A stretch of DNA of 49,551 nt from Streptomyces luteolifulvus. Lineage in GTDB: Bacteria > Actinomycetota > Actinomycetes > Streptomycetales > Streptomycetaceae. Under the pieces are notes generated by a model. It was not told the DNA's origin, ran no database searches, and saw nothing but the letters and a program-made list of their open reading frames with translations. Below, piece by piece: positions 16,111 through 25,900 of the stretch. The stretch lies in contig NZ_VZRB01000008.1 of the NCBI RefSeq assembly GCF_008806595.1, forward strand, positions 1 to 49,551. The letters are read 5' to 3'. Made by a program: the position numbers and the translations under genes. Numbering within the stretch: the first letter of the stretch is position 1; every line of letters begins with the position of its first letter.

Positions 16111-17387
16111 GGGTGGGCGCGCGTCCTGGCCGCGACGGAGCGGGCCACCCTGCGGGCGGCGAATCCGGTGCCGGCGACGAACCGCAGCACGGGGCCGAAG
16201 GTGGGAGCGGCGGCCAGTCCGGTGAAGAACAGTCCGGGCACGGACGACTCGAACCCCGACGACAGTCGCGGCGCGCCGCGGAACGTCCTGATCTCCCGGC
16301 GGAGTTCGGGTGCCAGGAACCCGAGCCGGTCGACGTCCACCCGGTATCCGGTGGCCAGCAGCAGATGGTCGGCCGCCAGTACCTCCGTACGCCCGTCGGT
16401 GTCCACCAGGTCGAGGCGCACCGCACCGTCCTCGACGCCGACGGAACGGACCGTACGGCGGCACAGCACCGGGAACCGGTCGTCCACGCGGTGCCGCAGC
16501 CACCAGCCGCCGGACGGGCCGAGCACATCGTGCAGCAGCCGCATCCGCAGCCCCTCCGGCAGATGGCGGAAGGCACCGCCGCCGTAGCTGCACGCGAGCA
16601 GCGACCAGCCCGGTCCGAGCGGTGAACCCGGCTTGGCGACCCGTTCGGGGCGCGGCCGGTCCGCCGGCCGGTCGGAGTCGGGCGGGCTGCCGAACGCGAC
16701 GGACTCGGCGCGGACGATCACGGTGGGACGGGCACCGGCCTCGTGCAGCAGCGCGGCGCTCTCCAGGGCCGACTGCCCGGCGCCGAGGACGGCGACCCGC
16801 TGCCCCGAGAACCGGGTCAGATCACGGTGCCGGCTGGTGTGCGAGACCAGCTCCGCAGGAAGGGCGTTCAGTCCGGGAGGTTCGTAGGCGAACGGGACCA
16901 GTCCGGTGGCGAGCACCACGTTCTCGGCGGGGAACTCCTCCCCGGAGTCCAGGGTGACGGCGAACAGCCCGTCCACCGCCTCGACTCCCCGTACCTTCTG
17001 CCGCTCCAGCTCGGGCACGCGGCGCTCCTGGAACCACCTTCCGTAGGCGATCATCTCGTCGAGGGGGATGGGGTACCGGTCGCCCACGGGTCCGAGTCCC
17101 CGCGCGGTACGGAAGTCCTCCAGGCGGTATCCGGGCTCCGGCGCGGAGATGGAGGAGGCGGCGGGCACCGACTTCAGATACATGCCCGTCGGCATATTGG
17201 CGTGCCAGCACTCCATGGGCTCCCCGAACACCCGCCGCGGTGTTCCCGCCGCGCTCAGCCAGGCGGCTGTGGCGAGCCCGTAGGGGCCCGCGCCGATGAC
17301 CACGGTGGGCGGTCGCCGACGGGAGTCATGGGTCCCCCCGCCCCTGGCCGCCTTGTGCCGGGTGATGAAGCCGGTGTTCGCGGGCAT
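16107..17387 (-). CDS. FAD/NAD(P)-binding flavoprotein monooxygenase-like oxidoreductase
   Basis: A 426-residue flavoprotein. IGAGPYGLAT (GxGxxG at 32-37) binds FAD, a second Rossmann motif LGAGQSALES lies at 201-210, and LATG at 159-162 is the usual linking motif. The pattern fits class B flavin monooxygenases and lysine N-monooxygenase-like proteins, but the sequence does not show which substrate is oxidised. The ATG at 17387 has AGGAAAGG upstream. It is coupled to the GH16 gene downstream and lies 35 nt after the APH-like gene. A flavoprotein in a glycan locus points to an oxidised or N-hydroxylated decoration. Confidence 0.78.
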   Translation of the reverse strand: MPANTGFITRHKAARGGGTHDSRRRPPTVVIGAGPYGLATAAWLSAAGTPRRVFGEPMECWHANMPTGMYLKSVPAASSISAPEPGYRLEDFRTARGLGPVGDRYPIPLDEMIAYGRWFQERRVPELERQKVRGVEAVDGLFAVTLDSGEEFPAENVVLATGLVPFAYEPPGLNALPAELVSHTSRHRDLTRFSGQRVAVLGAGQSALESAALLHEAGARPTVIVRAESVAFGSPPDSDRPADRPRPERVAKPGSPLGPGWSLLACSYGGGAFRHLPEGLRMRLLHDVLGPSGGWWLRHRVDDRFPVLCRRTVRSVGVEDGAVRLDLVDTDGRTEVLAADHLLLATGYRVDVDRLGFLAPELRREIRTFRGAPRLSSGFESSVPGLFFTGLAAAPTFGPVLRFVAGTGFAARRVARSVAARTRAHP

Positions 17388-17422
17388 GGTCACTTCCTTT
17401 CCTGTCGTGGGGCGCCGGGCCG

Positions 17423-18478
17423 TCACGGCCGGGCACCGGCCCAGCGGGCGGACTCCCGGAGGACGGGCGCGACCGTGTGGGCCAACCAGCCGAAGCTGTG
17501 TCCGAACCTCGGGGACTTGCGGACGTTGTTCGCCACGTGCCACAGCCAGCTCAGCAGGGGAATCGCCACCGGATCGGCGACACCGTGGTCCGGGTCCAGC
17601 CCGGCGAGCGCGAGCAGGGCGCGGTCGGCGTCCGGGACCCGGCCGGTGCGCAGCGTCTCGGCGACCAGGACACCCAGCGGGCGGCCGGTCAGCGTGCTGC
17701 GCAGGGCCAGCACGAAGGTGTACGCGTCGATCTCGCACGGCCCGTCCGCGCGGCCGCTGCTCCAGTCGAAGATTCCGGTGACCTTGAGGGGGTCGCCTCC
17801 GAGCAGCACATTGCCGGGGTGGTAGTCGCCATGGGTCCAGCCCTCGGTCAGCACCGCGCCGGCCAGGGCCGCGTCCAGCCGGTGGCGCAGGGCCTCGAAC
17901 TCGGCCGCTTTCCGGCCCGACCGGTAGCGGGGTATTCCGGCGGAGAGAGCCGTCAGCTCCGACTCGCACCAGGCCCGGGCCCGGTCGGCTGCGGGACGGC
18001 GTTGCCCGGTGGCGGCCCGCAGCTCCGCCAGCAGGCGCAGGGCGGGCTCGACGGCGGCGTACGGGTCGTCAGGGGTGTCCTGGATCAGCCTTTCCAGCGG
18101 GACACCCGGGAGCGTGCTCTGGGCGAGCGTCCCCGAGGGCCCGGGTGAGCCGACCACCCGGGGCAGCAGGGGACGCCAGGGGTCGAGCCGGCCGTCGGCG
18201 TCGAGCTGTTGCAGGACTTCCCGCTCCCGCGCCGTCACCGTGGCCCCGGCCTCGTTCCTCGGATGCTTGACCACCAGGCTCCCCGCGCCGCGCCGCAGCT
18301 CGAACACCAGAAGGCCCGCCTTGGGCCGGGAGGGGCGCCGGACCACGGTGATGTCGCCGCGAGCGGCGCCGCGCATGAGCCAGTGCGCCCGGAGGCGGTC
18401 GTCGAGCCCGGCCAGCGCGCGAGGGAAGTAGAGCGGTAGCAAACCGGAGAGCGAGGACATCTTGGCGGGTGTCTTCAT
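17423..18478 (-). CDS. APH-fold phosphotransferase
   Basis: A 351-residue protein with the aminoglycoside phosphotransferase/choline kinase fold (PF01636). HGDYHPGNVLL at 216-226 is the catalytic loop, with Asp218 as base and Asn223 binding metal. GIFDWSSG contains the second metal ligand Asp238. The N-lobe has a plausible ATP-binding lysine in LVVKHPRNEAG. Given its position it more likely phosphorylates a sugar or small metabolite of the glycan pathway than an antibiotic. The ATG at 18478 is preceded by AAGG; a GTG at 18508 is possible but overlaps the divergent gene's leader. Confidence 0.8.
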   Translation of the reverse strand: MKTPAKMSSLSGLLPLYFPRALAGLDDRLRAHWLMRGAARGDITVVRRPSRPKAGLLVFELRRGAGSLVVKHPRNEAGATVTAREREVLQQLDADGRLDPWRPLLPRVVGSPGPSGTLAQSTLPGVPLERLIQDTPDDPYAAVEPALRLLAELRAATGQRRPAADRARAWCESELTALSAGIPRYRSGRKAAEFEALRHRLDAALAGAVLTEGWTHGDYHPGNVLLGGDPLKVTGIFDWSSGRADGPCEIDAYTFVLALRSTLTGRPLGVLVAETLRTGRVPDADRALLALAGLDPDHGVADPVAIPLLSWLWHVANNVRKSPRFGHSFGWLAHTVAPVLRESARWAGARP

Positions 18479-18600
18479 ACCAGACCTTGCCGGACCGTCC
18501 GCGGGCACGACCCGCGCTACTGGGGATAATGGGATGTGAGCGTTATGTCACTATTTCGGTAGATTCTAGAGCTTCGTTCTCGTTTGTACCTTCCGAGAGA

Positions 18601-19854
18601 ATGCTTCCCAGAGAGGGCCGGGTGGTCTCCTTGCTGGACAACGAGGTGCCCGTGCTCCTCGCCAGGATCGGCAACTACCCGCTGCACCACGGCAGTCTGG
18701 GCGTGGTGCGCACGCTCGGGCGGCTGGGCGTTCCGGTCCACGCCGTCGTCGAGGACCGTTTCACTCCCGTCGCGCTCTCCCGCCATTTGACGCGCAGGAT
18801 CGTCTGGCCGACGACCGGCTGTGAGGATCCGGAGCGGCTCGCGGACGGCCTGCTGTCCATCGGGCGGACGATCGGTGTCCGGAGTGTGGCGGTGCCGACG
18901 GACGACGAGGCGGCGATCCTGCTGGCGGAGCACGCCGACCGGCTGAAGGAGTCTTTCCTCCTGCCGTCCGTGCCGTCCCACCTGCCGCGTCTGCTGGCGT
19001 GCAAGGCGAGCCTGCACCGGATCTGCATCGAGGCCGGGGTGCCCTCGCCGCGGTCATGGGCGCCGGAGAGCCGCGACGAACTGATCGACGCGGGCAGGGA
19101 GCTCGGCTATCCGCTGGTACTCAAGAACCTGGCGCCGTTCAGCAGGCTGCGTACCCCGGCCGTCAGCGGCAGCACCACCGTGGTGCATGCCGAACGGGAC
19201 CTGCTCGACCGCTTTCCGAAGTCCGCGCCGCCGCCCGTCCTCGTGCAGGAGTTCATCCCCAGACAGCAGGCGGAGGACTGGATCACCCACATCTACTGCG
19301 GTGCGGGTGGTGTGCCGCGCGTCCTGTTCACCGGCCTGAAACTGCGCTCCTGGCCCCCTTACGCGGGGGTGACCGCCCGGGCGGTGTCGCTGCGCAACCC
19401 CGAGCTGGCCCGGCTGGCTGAGCGGCTGTGCCACCGGATCGGCTACAGCGGACTGGCGGATCTCGACTGGCGTTACGACCGTCGGGACGGGCAGTACAAA
19501 CTCGTCGACTTCAACCCGCGTACCGGCGCCCAGTTCCGCCTCTTCGAGAACGTCCACGGAGTCGATGTCGTCCGTGCCATGCATCTGGACCTGACCGGCC
19601 GTGACGTGCCCGACGGCGCTCAGGTCGAGGGGCGGGTCTTCGTCGCCGGCCAACTGGACTTTCCGTCGGCGGCGGTGTGGCTGCGCCGGGAGCGCCGACT
19701 GCCGTCCGACCTGTTCAGTGAGCCGGCCACCGAGCGGGCCTGGCTCAGCAGGGACGACCCCCTGCCGGCCGTTGCCGAGGCGATCCGGTTCTCCGGGCTG
19801 GTCACGCGCCGTCTGATGCGGTCGGTGCGCTCCGGCCGGGGCGGATGCCCTTGA
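18601..19854 (+). CDS. ATP-grasp ligase
   Basis: A 417-residue ATP-grasp enzyme (carboxylate-amine ligase superfamily). The N-terminal domain begins VPVLLARIGNYPLHHGSLG. The ATP-grasp core has YPLVLKNLAPFSR with the nucleotide-binding lysine, VLVQEFIP, and the metal-binding DFNPRTGAQFRLF. These enzymes join a carboxylate to an amine through an acyl phosphate. With the FemAB-like protein this suggests an amino-acid or peptide modification of the glycan. The start is uncertain: ATG 18601 or the GTG at 18622, which has GAGAGGG before it; reading frame continues upstream to 18469 but would overlap the divergent APH gene. The 120-bp divergent promoter region holds no copy of the operator motif. 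Confidence 0.8.
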   Translation: MLPREGRVVSLLDNEVPVLLARIGNYPLHHGSLGVVRTLGRLGVPVHAVVEDRFTPVALSRHLTRRIVWPTTGCEDPERLADGLLSIGRTIGVRSVAVPTDDEAAILLAEHADRLKESFLLPSVPSHLPRLLACKASLHRICIEAGVPSPRSWAPESRDELIDAGRELGYPLVLKNLAPFSRLRTPAVSGSTTVVHAERDLLDRFPKSAPPPVLVQEFIPRQQAEDWITHIYCGAGGVPRVLFTGLKLRSWPPYAGVTARAVSLRNPELARLAERLCHRIGYSGLADLDWRYDRRDGQYKLVDFNPRTGAQFRLFENVHGVDVVRAMHLDLTGRDVPDGAQVEGRVFVAGQLDFPSAAVWLRRERRLPSDLFSEPATERAWLSRDDPLPAVAEAIRFSGLVTRRLMRSVRSGRGGCP

Positions 19855-19870
19855 CCGAAGAATCCACCGG

Positions 19871-19903
19871 CACCCCGTCGACGTCGTGGTCGGCGGGGTG
19901 TCT
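19871..19903 (+). terminator. Terminator after ATP-grasp gene
   Basis: CACCCCG (19871-19877) pairs with CGGGGTG (19894-19900), followed by TCTGC. It separates the ATP-grasp gene from the promoter with operator C. Confidence 0.6.
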
Positions 19904-19995
19904 GCATGTGCGGTCCGCCGGGCCGCGGGGCCGACTCGGTCCCTGAATCTCTCCGGAATGCATGTTGACCTGAGCTCCCGGGAGGGTGACTATGT

Positions 19996-20016
19996 ACGTA
20001 TACGACGTAAATATAC
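19996..20016 (+). promoter_or_regulatory. Candidate TetR operator, site C (TATACGACGTAAA core)
   Basis: The core TATACGACGTAAA is at 19999-20011, framed by the inverted arms CGTAT and ATACG. It lies about 50-70 nt upstream of the epimerase ATG at 20066. Apart from the terminator at 19871-19900, nothing else is seen in 19855-20065. Confidence 0.65.
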
Positions 20017-20065
20017 GCGCCATCCTCCGGGCCGCCCGCGGCTCGGCCGACCGGCTGGAGGGACC

Positions 20066-21040
20066 ATGCGTGCGGTGGTGTCCGGTGGCAGCGGCTTCCT
20101 CGGATCGCATCTGTGCGAAGCCCTGCTCCGCAGGGGCGACCGGGTCTGCTGCCTGGACGACTTCTCCTCGGGCCGCGCGGCGAACGTCGGCCACCTCCTG
20201 GGCGACCCCGGATTCGAGTGCGCTCCGTGCGACGTCACGGAGCGGGTCAGGGTCTCCGGGGAGGTGGACGCCGTCTTCCACCTGGCGAGCGGCGCCACTC
20301 CGCGCGACCACTCCCGCCGCCCGCTCGAGACCCTGGCCGCCGGCAGCCGGGGCACCGAGAACCTGCTGAGGCTGGCCCTCAGGCACCAGGCACGCTTCGT
20401 CCTGGCGTCCACCGGCGCGGTCTACGGCGACCCCGAGGTGCACCCGCAGGACGAGGACTACCGGGGGCACGTGGACCCCGTCGGACCACGCAGCGTCCAC
20501 GACGAGGCCAAGCGCTTCGCCGAGGCCCTGTCCATGGCGTACCGACGCAGCGAGGGCGCCGACGTGGGCATCGTGCGGATCTTCAACACCTACGGTCCGC
20601 GCATGCGGAGGGACGACGGCCGGGTCGTCCCCACCTTCATCCGGCAGGCGCTGGACGGAGAGGACCTGACGATCTTCGGGGACGGCAGTCAGACGCGCAG
20701 CTTCTGCTATGTGGCCGACCTGATCAGAGGCCTGGTGGCCATGGCCGACGCCCATCTGCCGGGCCCGTTCAACCTGGGCAGCCCCAGCGAGCGGACCGTG
20801 CGAGAGCTCGCCGAGCTGGTGCTGCTGATCACCGGCTCGGACGCCGGACTGCGCTTCCGGCCCCGGCCGGCCGACGACCCGGTCCGCCGTCGCCCCGTCA
20901 TCACACGGGCCCATGAGGGGCTCGGCTGGCAGCCGAGGGTGCCGCTGGAGGAAGGGCTGATCCGCACCGCCTCCTGGTTCGCGACCCAGTCGGACACGTC
21001 CCGGCGTCCGTCCCAGCACTTCCCGGTGGGACGGTCGTGA
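20066..21040 (+). CDS. NAD-dependent epimerase/dehydratase, UDP-glucuronate decarboxylase-like, with Tyr-to-His at the catalytic site
   Basis: A 324-residue extended SDR. GGSGFLGSH at 7-15 binds NAD. ASTGAVYGDP holds the conserved Ser/Thr. RIFNTYGPRMR and GDGSQTRSFCYV are nearly diagnostic of UDP-glucuronate decarboxylase (UXS) and close relatives. The catalytic YxxxK motif, normally SVYDEAKR, reads SVHDEAKR: His145 (codon CAC at 20498-20500) replaces Tyr, while Lys149 is kept. This may reduce or alter activity. ATG 20066 follows GGAGGG. The gene is under operator C and is 31 nt upstream of the GH15 gene, with which it is probably co-transcribed. The expected product is a nucleotide sugar for the glycan. 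Confidence 0.85.
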   Translation: MRAVVSGGSGFLGSHLCEALLRRGDRVCCLDDFSSGRAANVGHLLGDPGFECAPCDVTERVRVSGEVDAVFHLASGATPRDHSRRPLETLAAGSRGTENLLRLALRHQARFVLASTGAVYGDPEVHPQDEDYRGHVDPVGPRSVHDEAKRFAEALSMAYRRSEGADVGIVRIFNTYGPRMRRDDGRVVPTFIRQALDGEDLTIFGDGSQTRSFCYVADLIRGLVAMADAHLPGPFNLGSPSERTVRELAELVLLITGSDAGLRFRPRPADDPVRRRPVITRAHEGLGWQPRVPLEEGLIRTASWFATQSDTSRRPSQHFPVGRS

Positions 21041-21071
21041 CGAAAGCACAACGGGGACAGAGACATCGATC

Positions 21072-22937
21072 ATGAACGCACCCATCGAGGACTACGCCCT
21101 CCTCAGCGACCTTGAGACCGCGGCCATGGTCGGCCGGAACGGGTCGGTCGACTGGCTCTGCCTGCCCCGCTTCGACTCGGAGGCCTGCCTGGCCGCGCTG
21201 ATCGGCACGCAGGACAACGGCTTCTGGCGGGTCGCCCCCACCGCCTCCCCCGGGACCTGTACCCGTCGCGCCTACCGGCCCGACACGCTGGTCCTGGACA
21301 CCTGGTGGGAGACCGCGGAGGGCGCGGTGCGGGTCACCGACTTCATGCCGCCTCGCGCCCAACTGCCGTGCGTCGTCCGCGTGATCGAGGGTGTGTCCGG
21401 GGCCGTGCCGATGCGCAGCGAACTGCGTCTGCGCTTCCACCAGGGCCGCGTGGTGCCCTGGGTCCGGGTCACCGACGACTGCACCGTGGCGATCGCCGGG
21501 CCGGACGCCGTGTGGCTGGGCGCCGACGGTCCTGTGCGCGCCCTCGGCCAGGAAGGCTCCACGGTGCTCGACTTCACCGTCCCGGCCGGTCGGCGGATCG
21601 CCCTCACCCTGGTCTGGGCGCCCTCGCACTTCCCGGCACCGCCGGCGCCCGTGGACATCCCCGCGGAGACGATGCTCAAGGAGACGGAGGACTTCTGGCG
21701 GCGCTGGGCAGGCCAGTGCAGCTACCAGGGGCCGTGGCGGGAGGCTGTGGTGCGCTCGCTGATCACGCTGAAGGCGCTCACCTTCGCACCCACCGGCGGC
21801 ATCGTCGCCGCACCGACCACCTCGTTGCCCGGCTGCCTCGGCGGCGAACGCAACTGGGACTACCGGTACTGCTGGCTGCGCGACTCCACCCTCACCCTGT
21901 CCTGCCTGCTGCACAGCGGCTACCGCGACGAGGCCTGGGCCTGGCTGGACTGGCTGGTCCGGGCCATGGCGGGCGACCCGGCCGATCTGCAAACTGTGTA
22001 CGGCCTCGGCGGACAGCGGCTGCTGCACGAGACAGAGGCCCCCTGGCTGCCCGGCTACGAGGGCTCGCAGCCGGTGCGGTTCGGGAACTCGGCGGTCGGT
22101 CACTTCCAGCTGGACGTGTACGGCGAGGTCATGGACGCGCTGTTGCAGTCCGTGCAGGCGGGCATCCCCATGCCCGCCCATGTGTGGGAACTGGTGGAGT
22201 CGCTGATGGCCTTCCTGCTGCGGCACTGGCGCGAACCCGACCAGGGGCTGTGGCAGGTGCGGGGGCCGCGGCGGCAGTTCGTCCATTCCAAGGTCATGGT
22301 GTGGGTGGCCGCCGACCGTGCCCTGCGCATGGGGGAGCTGCTCGGCCGCAACGGATCGTCGGCCCAGTGGCGGGCCATGCGCCAGGAGGTGTGGCAGCAG
22401 GTCCTCCACCAGGGCTGGGACGCGAAACAGCGGTCCTTCGTGCAGTCCTACGGCTCGGCCGACCTGGACGCCTCGGCCCTGCTGATGCCCCGGCTCGGCT
22501 TCCTGCCCGCCCGGGACCCGCGAGTGCTGTGCACCGTGCAGGAGATGCGCCGACTGGACCACGGCGGGTTCATACGGCGGTACGCGCCCGGTGGTGCCGG
22601 AGCCCACCGCGTGGACGGCATGCACGGCCGTGAGGGCGCGTTCGTGGCGTGCTCCCTGTGGTACGCCGATGCCCTCGCCCTGACCGGCCACCCCGAACAG
22701 GCCCACGAGGCCTTCGAACGGGTCCTCGCCGTGCGCAACGACGTCGGACTGCTGTCGGAGCAGTGGGATCCGGACGCCGGACGCCAACTGGGCAACGCGC
22801 CGCAGGCGTTCAGCCATATCGCCCTGGCGGAGACGGCGTTCGCCCTGTCCGCCGCACCGCCCCGGAGCCGCGGCTGCGCGGCAGCGTCGGGTCGGCGTCG
22901 GTCCGGTTCCTCTCAAGGCGGTCGGTCAGGGGCGTGA
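21072..22937 (+). CDS. GH15-family glycoside hydrolase (glucoamylase/trehalase-like)
   Basis: A 621-residue protein with an N-terminal beta-rich domain (about 1-220) and a C-terminal alpha/alpha-barrel. This is the layout of bacterial GH15 enzymes, including the mycobacterial trehalase type. NWDYRYCWLRDS at 261-272 is the conserved substrate-binding stretch, and LLSEQWDPDAGRQLGN with PQAFSH near the C-terminus carries the second catalytic Glu region. There is no signal peptide, so it is cytosolic and may act on trehalose or an internal glucan. The last 30 residues are Arg/Ser/Gly-rich and probably disordered. It follows the epimerase in the same direction and ends 8 nt from the convergent GGDEF-EAL gene. 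Confidence 0.87.
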   Translation: MNAPIEDYALLSDLETAAMVGRNGSVDWLCLPRFDSEACLAALIGTQDNGFWRVAPTASPGTCTRRAYRPDTLVLDTWWETAEGAVRVTDFMPPRAQLPCVVRVIEGVSGAVPMRSELRLRFHQGRVVPWVRVTDDCTVAIAGPDAVWLGADGPVRALGQEGSTVLDFTVPAGRRIALTLVWAPSHFPAPPAPVDIPAETMLKETEDFWRRWAGQCSYQGPWREAVVRSLITLKALTFAPTGGIVAAPTTSLPGCLGGERNWDYRYCWLRDSTLTLSCLLHSGYRDEAWAWLDWLVRAMAGDPADLQTVYGLGGQRLLHETEAPWLPGYEGSQPVRFGNSAVGHFQLDVYGEVMDALLQSVQAGIPMPAHVWELVESLMAFLLRHWREPDQGLWQVRGPRRQFVHSKVMVWVAADRALRMGELLGRNGSSAQWRAMRQEVWQQVLHQGWDAKQRSFVQSYGSADLDASALLMPRLGFLPARDPRVLCTVQEMRRLDHGGFIRRYAPGGAGAHRVDGMHGREGAFVACSLWYADALALTGHPEQAHEAFERVLAVRNDVGLLSEQWDPDAGRQLGNAPQAFSHIALAETAFALSAAPPRSRGCAAASGRRRSGSSQGGRSGA

Positions 22938-22944
22938 GCCCGGG

Positions 22945-25900
22945 TCATGTCCCCTGCTCTCCGGTTTCCGACTCCGTCCGGCGCAGGACGATCTCGCTCT
23001 CCTCCAGGTTCATCGGCGGGGCGAACAGATATCCCTGCCCGAACCGGCAGCCGATGCCGGCCAGCAGCTCGCGCTGCGACTGCTCCTCGATGCCCTCGGC
23101 GATCACCTGGAGGCCGAGTGTGTCGGCCAGATGGACGATACCCTCGACGAGCGCGACCTGCCGGGGGTCCTCCGGGATGTCGTCGATGAACGTCTTGTCG
23201 ATCTTGAGCACATCGATGGGGAACTCCCGCAGGTAGCGCAGCGAGGAGAATCCCGTTCCGAAGTCGTCCACCGCGATACGGACCCCGAGGTCCTTCAGCG
23301 TCCGAAGGAGTGCGTCGATATGGGCGTCCGGCCGCATGAGTACCGACTCGGTCAGCTCCAGCTGCAGCGAGTCCGGGCGCAGACCGGCGGTGTCGAGGGA
23401 CGTTCGCACCTCGTTCAGGAAGTTCGAGTCCCGCCACTGGCGGGCGGACACATTGACGCTGACGTACGGCGGTACGGGCCGTGGCGTCCGGCTCTGAAGC
23501 CGGGCGATGTCGGCCGCGGCGTTCCGCAGCACCCAGGCGCCCAGAGGCGTGATCTGCCCGGTCTCCTCGGCCAGCGCGATGAACTGCAGCGGTGGGATCA
23601 TGCCGCGCCGGGTGTGCGGCCAGCGGGCCAGCGCCTCGAAGCCCACGACCTGGCCCGCGGTCATGTCCACCACCGGCTGGTAGAGCAGGCTGAACTCCTC
23701 GTCGGCGATCGCCCGGTCCAGACGCGCCCGCAGATCGTGGCGCTCCGTCATGTTGTCGCGCAGTTCCGGCAGGAACCGGCGCCACTGGCGTTTCCCCGCG
23801 GCCTTGGCGGCATACAGGGCCAGATCGGCGAGGGCCAGCAGCTCTTCGGGGTCCGCGCTGTCCCAGGCCGTGGCCACGCCCACGCTGGCGGAGACGTTCA
23901 CCGAGTCGTCGGACAACCGGAAGGGCCTGCCCAGGCTCTGGATCACCTGTGCGGCCAGAAGCTCGGCGTCGACCGGCTGCTTCGCGCCCTCCATCAGCAC
24001 CGCGAACTCGTCACCGCCCAGACGCGCCGCGGTGTCGGTGCGGCGCAGCGTCCTCGACAGACGCTCTCCCACCGCGGCGAGGAGCCGGTCGCCCACCTGG
24101 TGTCCCAGGGTGTCGTTGACGATCTTGAAGTCGTCCAGGTCGATGAAGAGCAGACAGGTGAGAGTCGACTCCCTGCGGCCGCGCAGCAGCGCGCGTTCGG
24201 TCCGCTCCAGCAGCAGCGTCCGGTTGGGCAGACCGGTCAGTGAGTCGTGGAAGGCCCGCTGGGTGAGTTCGTGCTCCAGCTGACGCTGTTCGGTCACGTC
24301 CCGCAGGGTGATCACCAAGCCGGCGACGGTCCTGTCCTGCCGTAGGTCACGACACCGGACCTCCACCTCGATGTTGCTGAGTTCCCGGACGATCCACCAG
24401 TAGTCGTGGGCCTCCTCCTGCGTGTCGCTGCGCAGGACCGTCAGCGTCCGGTGCACCCGTTCGCGGTCCCGCGGATCCACCAGTTCCTGCAGGGCCGTAC
24501 CCGTCAGCGCGGACCTGCCGAAGACGGCTTCGGCGGACGGACTGGCGTACCGCACGGTCGTGTCGTCGTTGAGGATGAGGATGACGTCCGAGGCGTTGTG
24601 CACCAGCGTGCGGAAGTAGGCCTCGCTCTCCTTGCGGGAGATCTCCTGCCGGAGCGCCACGCGTTCCGCCGCCAGCCCCGCGTACGAGGCCAGGATCTCC
24701 ACCGAGCCGCGTATCTCGGTGAGCTGCCGCTCGGGTCCCGCGACCAGCAGGACGCCCGGGGGCTCGTCGCCGGCTGGGCGGCCGGACCGGCCCATGGGGC
24801 AAACGAGGGCGGTCGGCAGGTCGCCGAGACGGTCGGCGAGGTCCGGCCCCAGCTCCGGAACGGGGAGGATGAAGGTGCGGGGGAGTTCACCGGCGGTCGG
24901 CTCACTGCCGTCCGCGCCGTGCCGGCCGACGGGCGACCGCGCCAGAGACGCGTACAGGAACTGGGCCTGCTGGGGCGACAGCAACACGGTTGCGTTCTGG
25001 ACCTTCGGGCCGAACAGTGCCGCCACTGCCGTGACGCAGGACACCTCGACGTCCTGGGCTTCCTCTGCCGCGACGAGTGAGCCGGTGGCCCCGCGCAGGG
25101 TCAGTTCACGCGCCACGGACCTGCGATGCGCCACGATCATGCTCCCGAGGCGGAGGATCACGAGCACGAACAGCAGGCCGGAGAAGATGGCCAGCGCCAT
25201 TGCGTCGTGGACGGTGCCCACGGGCTGCTCGAAGAGCAGGATCACGGGCGCGACGAGTGTCGCCGCGGCAAGCACGGGGAGACGGTGCCAGGGCGGCAGG
25301 GGGGCCTGCGGCCGGGGTTCCGGCTCGGTCAGCTCCCTCATGGAGGGGTGGAGCGCGGCCAGTCCCCAGGCCGTGCAGAAGACGAGCCGACCGGAGTCCG
25401 GCAGCGTGCCGGCATGCCATGTCCCGTCGAGCCGGAGGATCCCGTACGCGATGTCGAAGCCGAGCAGCGTCCCGGTGCCCAGGACGAGCAGCTGCACGGA
25501 GCGGTTGCGGACTGCGCGCGTGCTCCCGATGAGCAGCCGGAGCAGGACCGCCAGTACCAGGACGTCCCCCATCGGGTACGCGATGCTGATCGCGCGTTGC
25601 TGCCAGGTCAGGCCGTCCACTGTGGTCAGCGGCTGCACCAGATACACCCAGACCGGCAGTGCGAGGCCGGCGGTGATGATCAGCGCGTCCAACAGGCCGG
25701 GCAGGTCATGGTCCGGCGAGCGGTAGCGGACCAGACCGAACAGGCCCGCGGCGAGGAGCGGATACACGAGCAGATGGCACGCGTCCGCGGGCGAGGGGGA
25801 CGCAGGGGACGACTGGAGGTACAGCTCCTGTACGTTGTAGTACGCGTCGCCCGCGGCGTAGGCCAGCAGCGCGGCGGCGATCACCAGCCAGGGCCATCTG

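Noticed and set aside
17423..18478. Aminoglycoside resistance gene
   Set aside because: The APH fold is present, but the context is glycan synthesis and no antibiotic cluster is nearby. A metabolite kinase is more likely.
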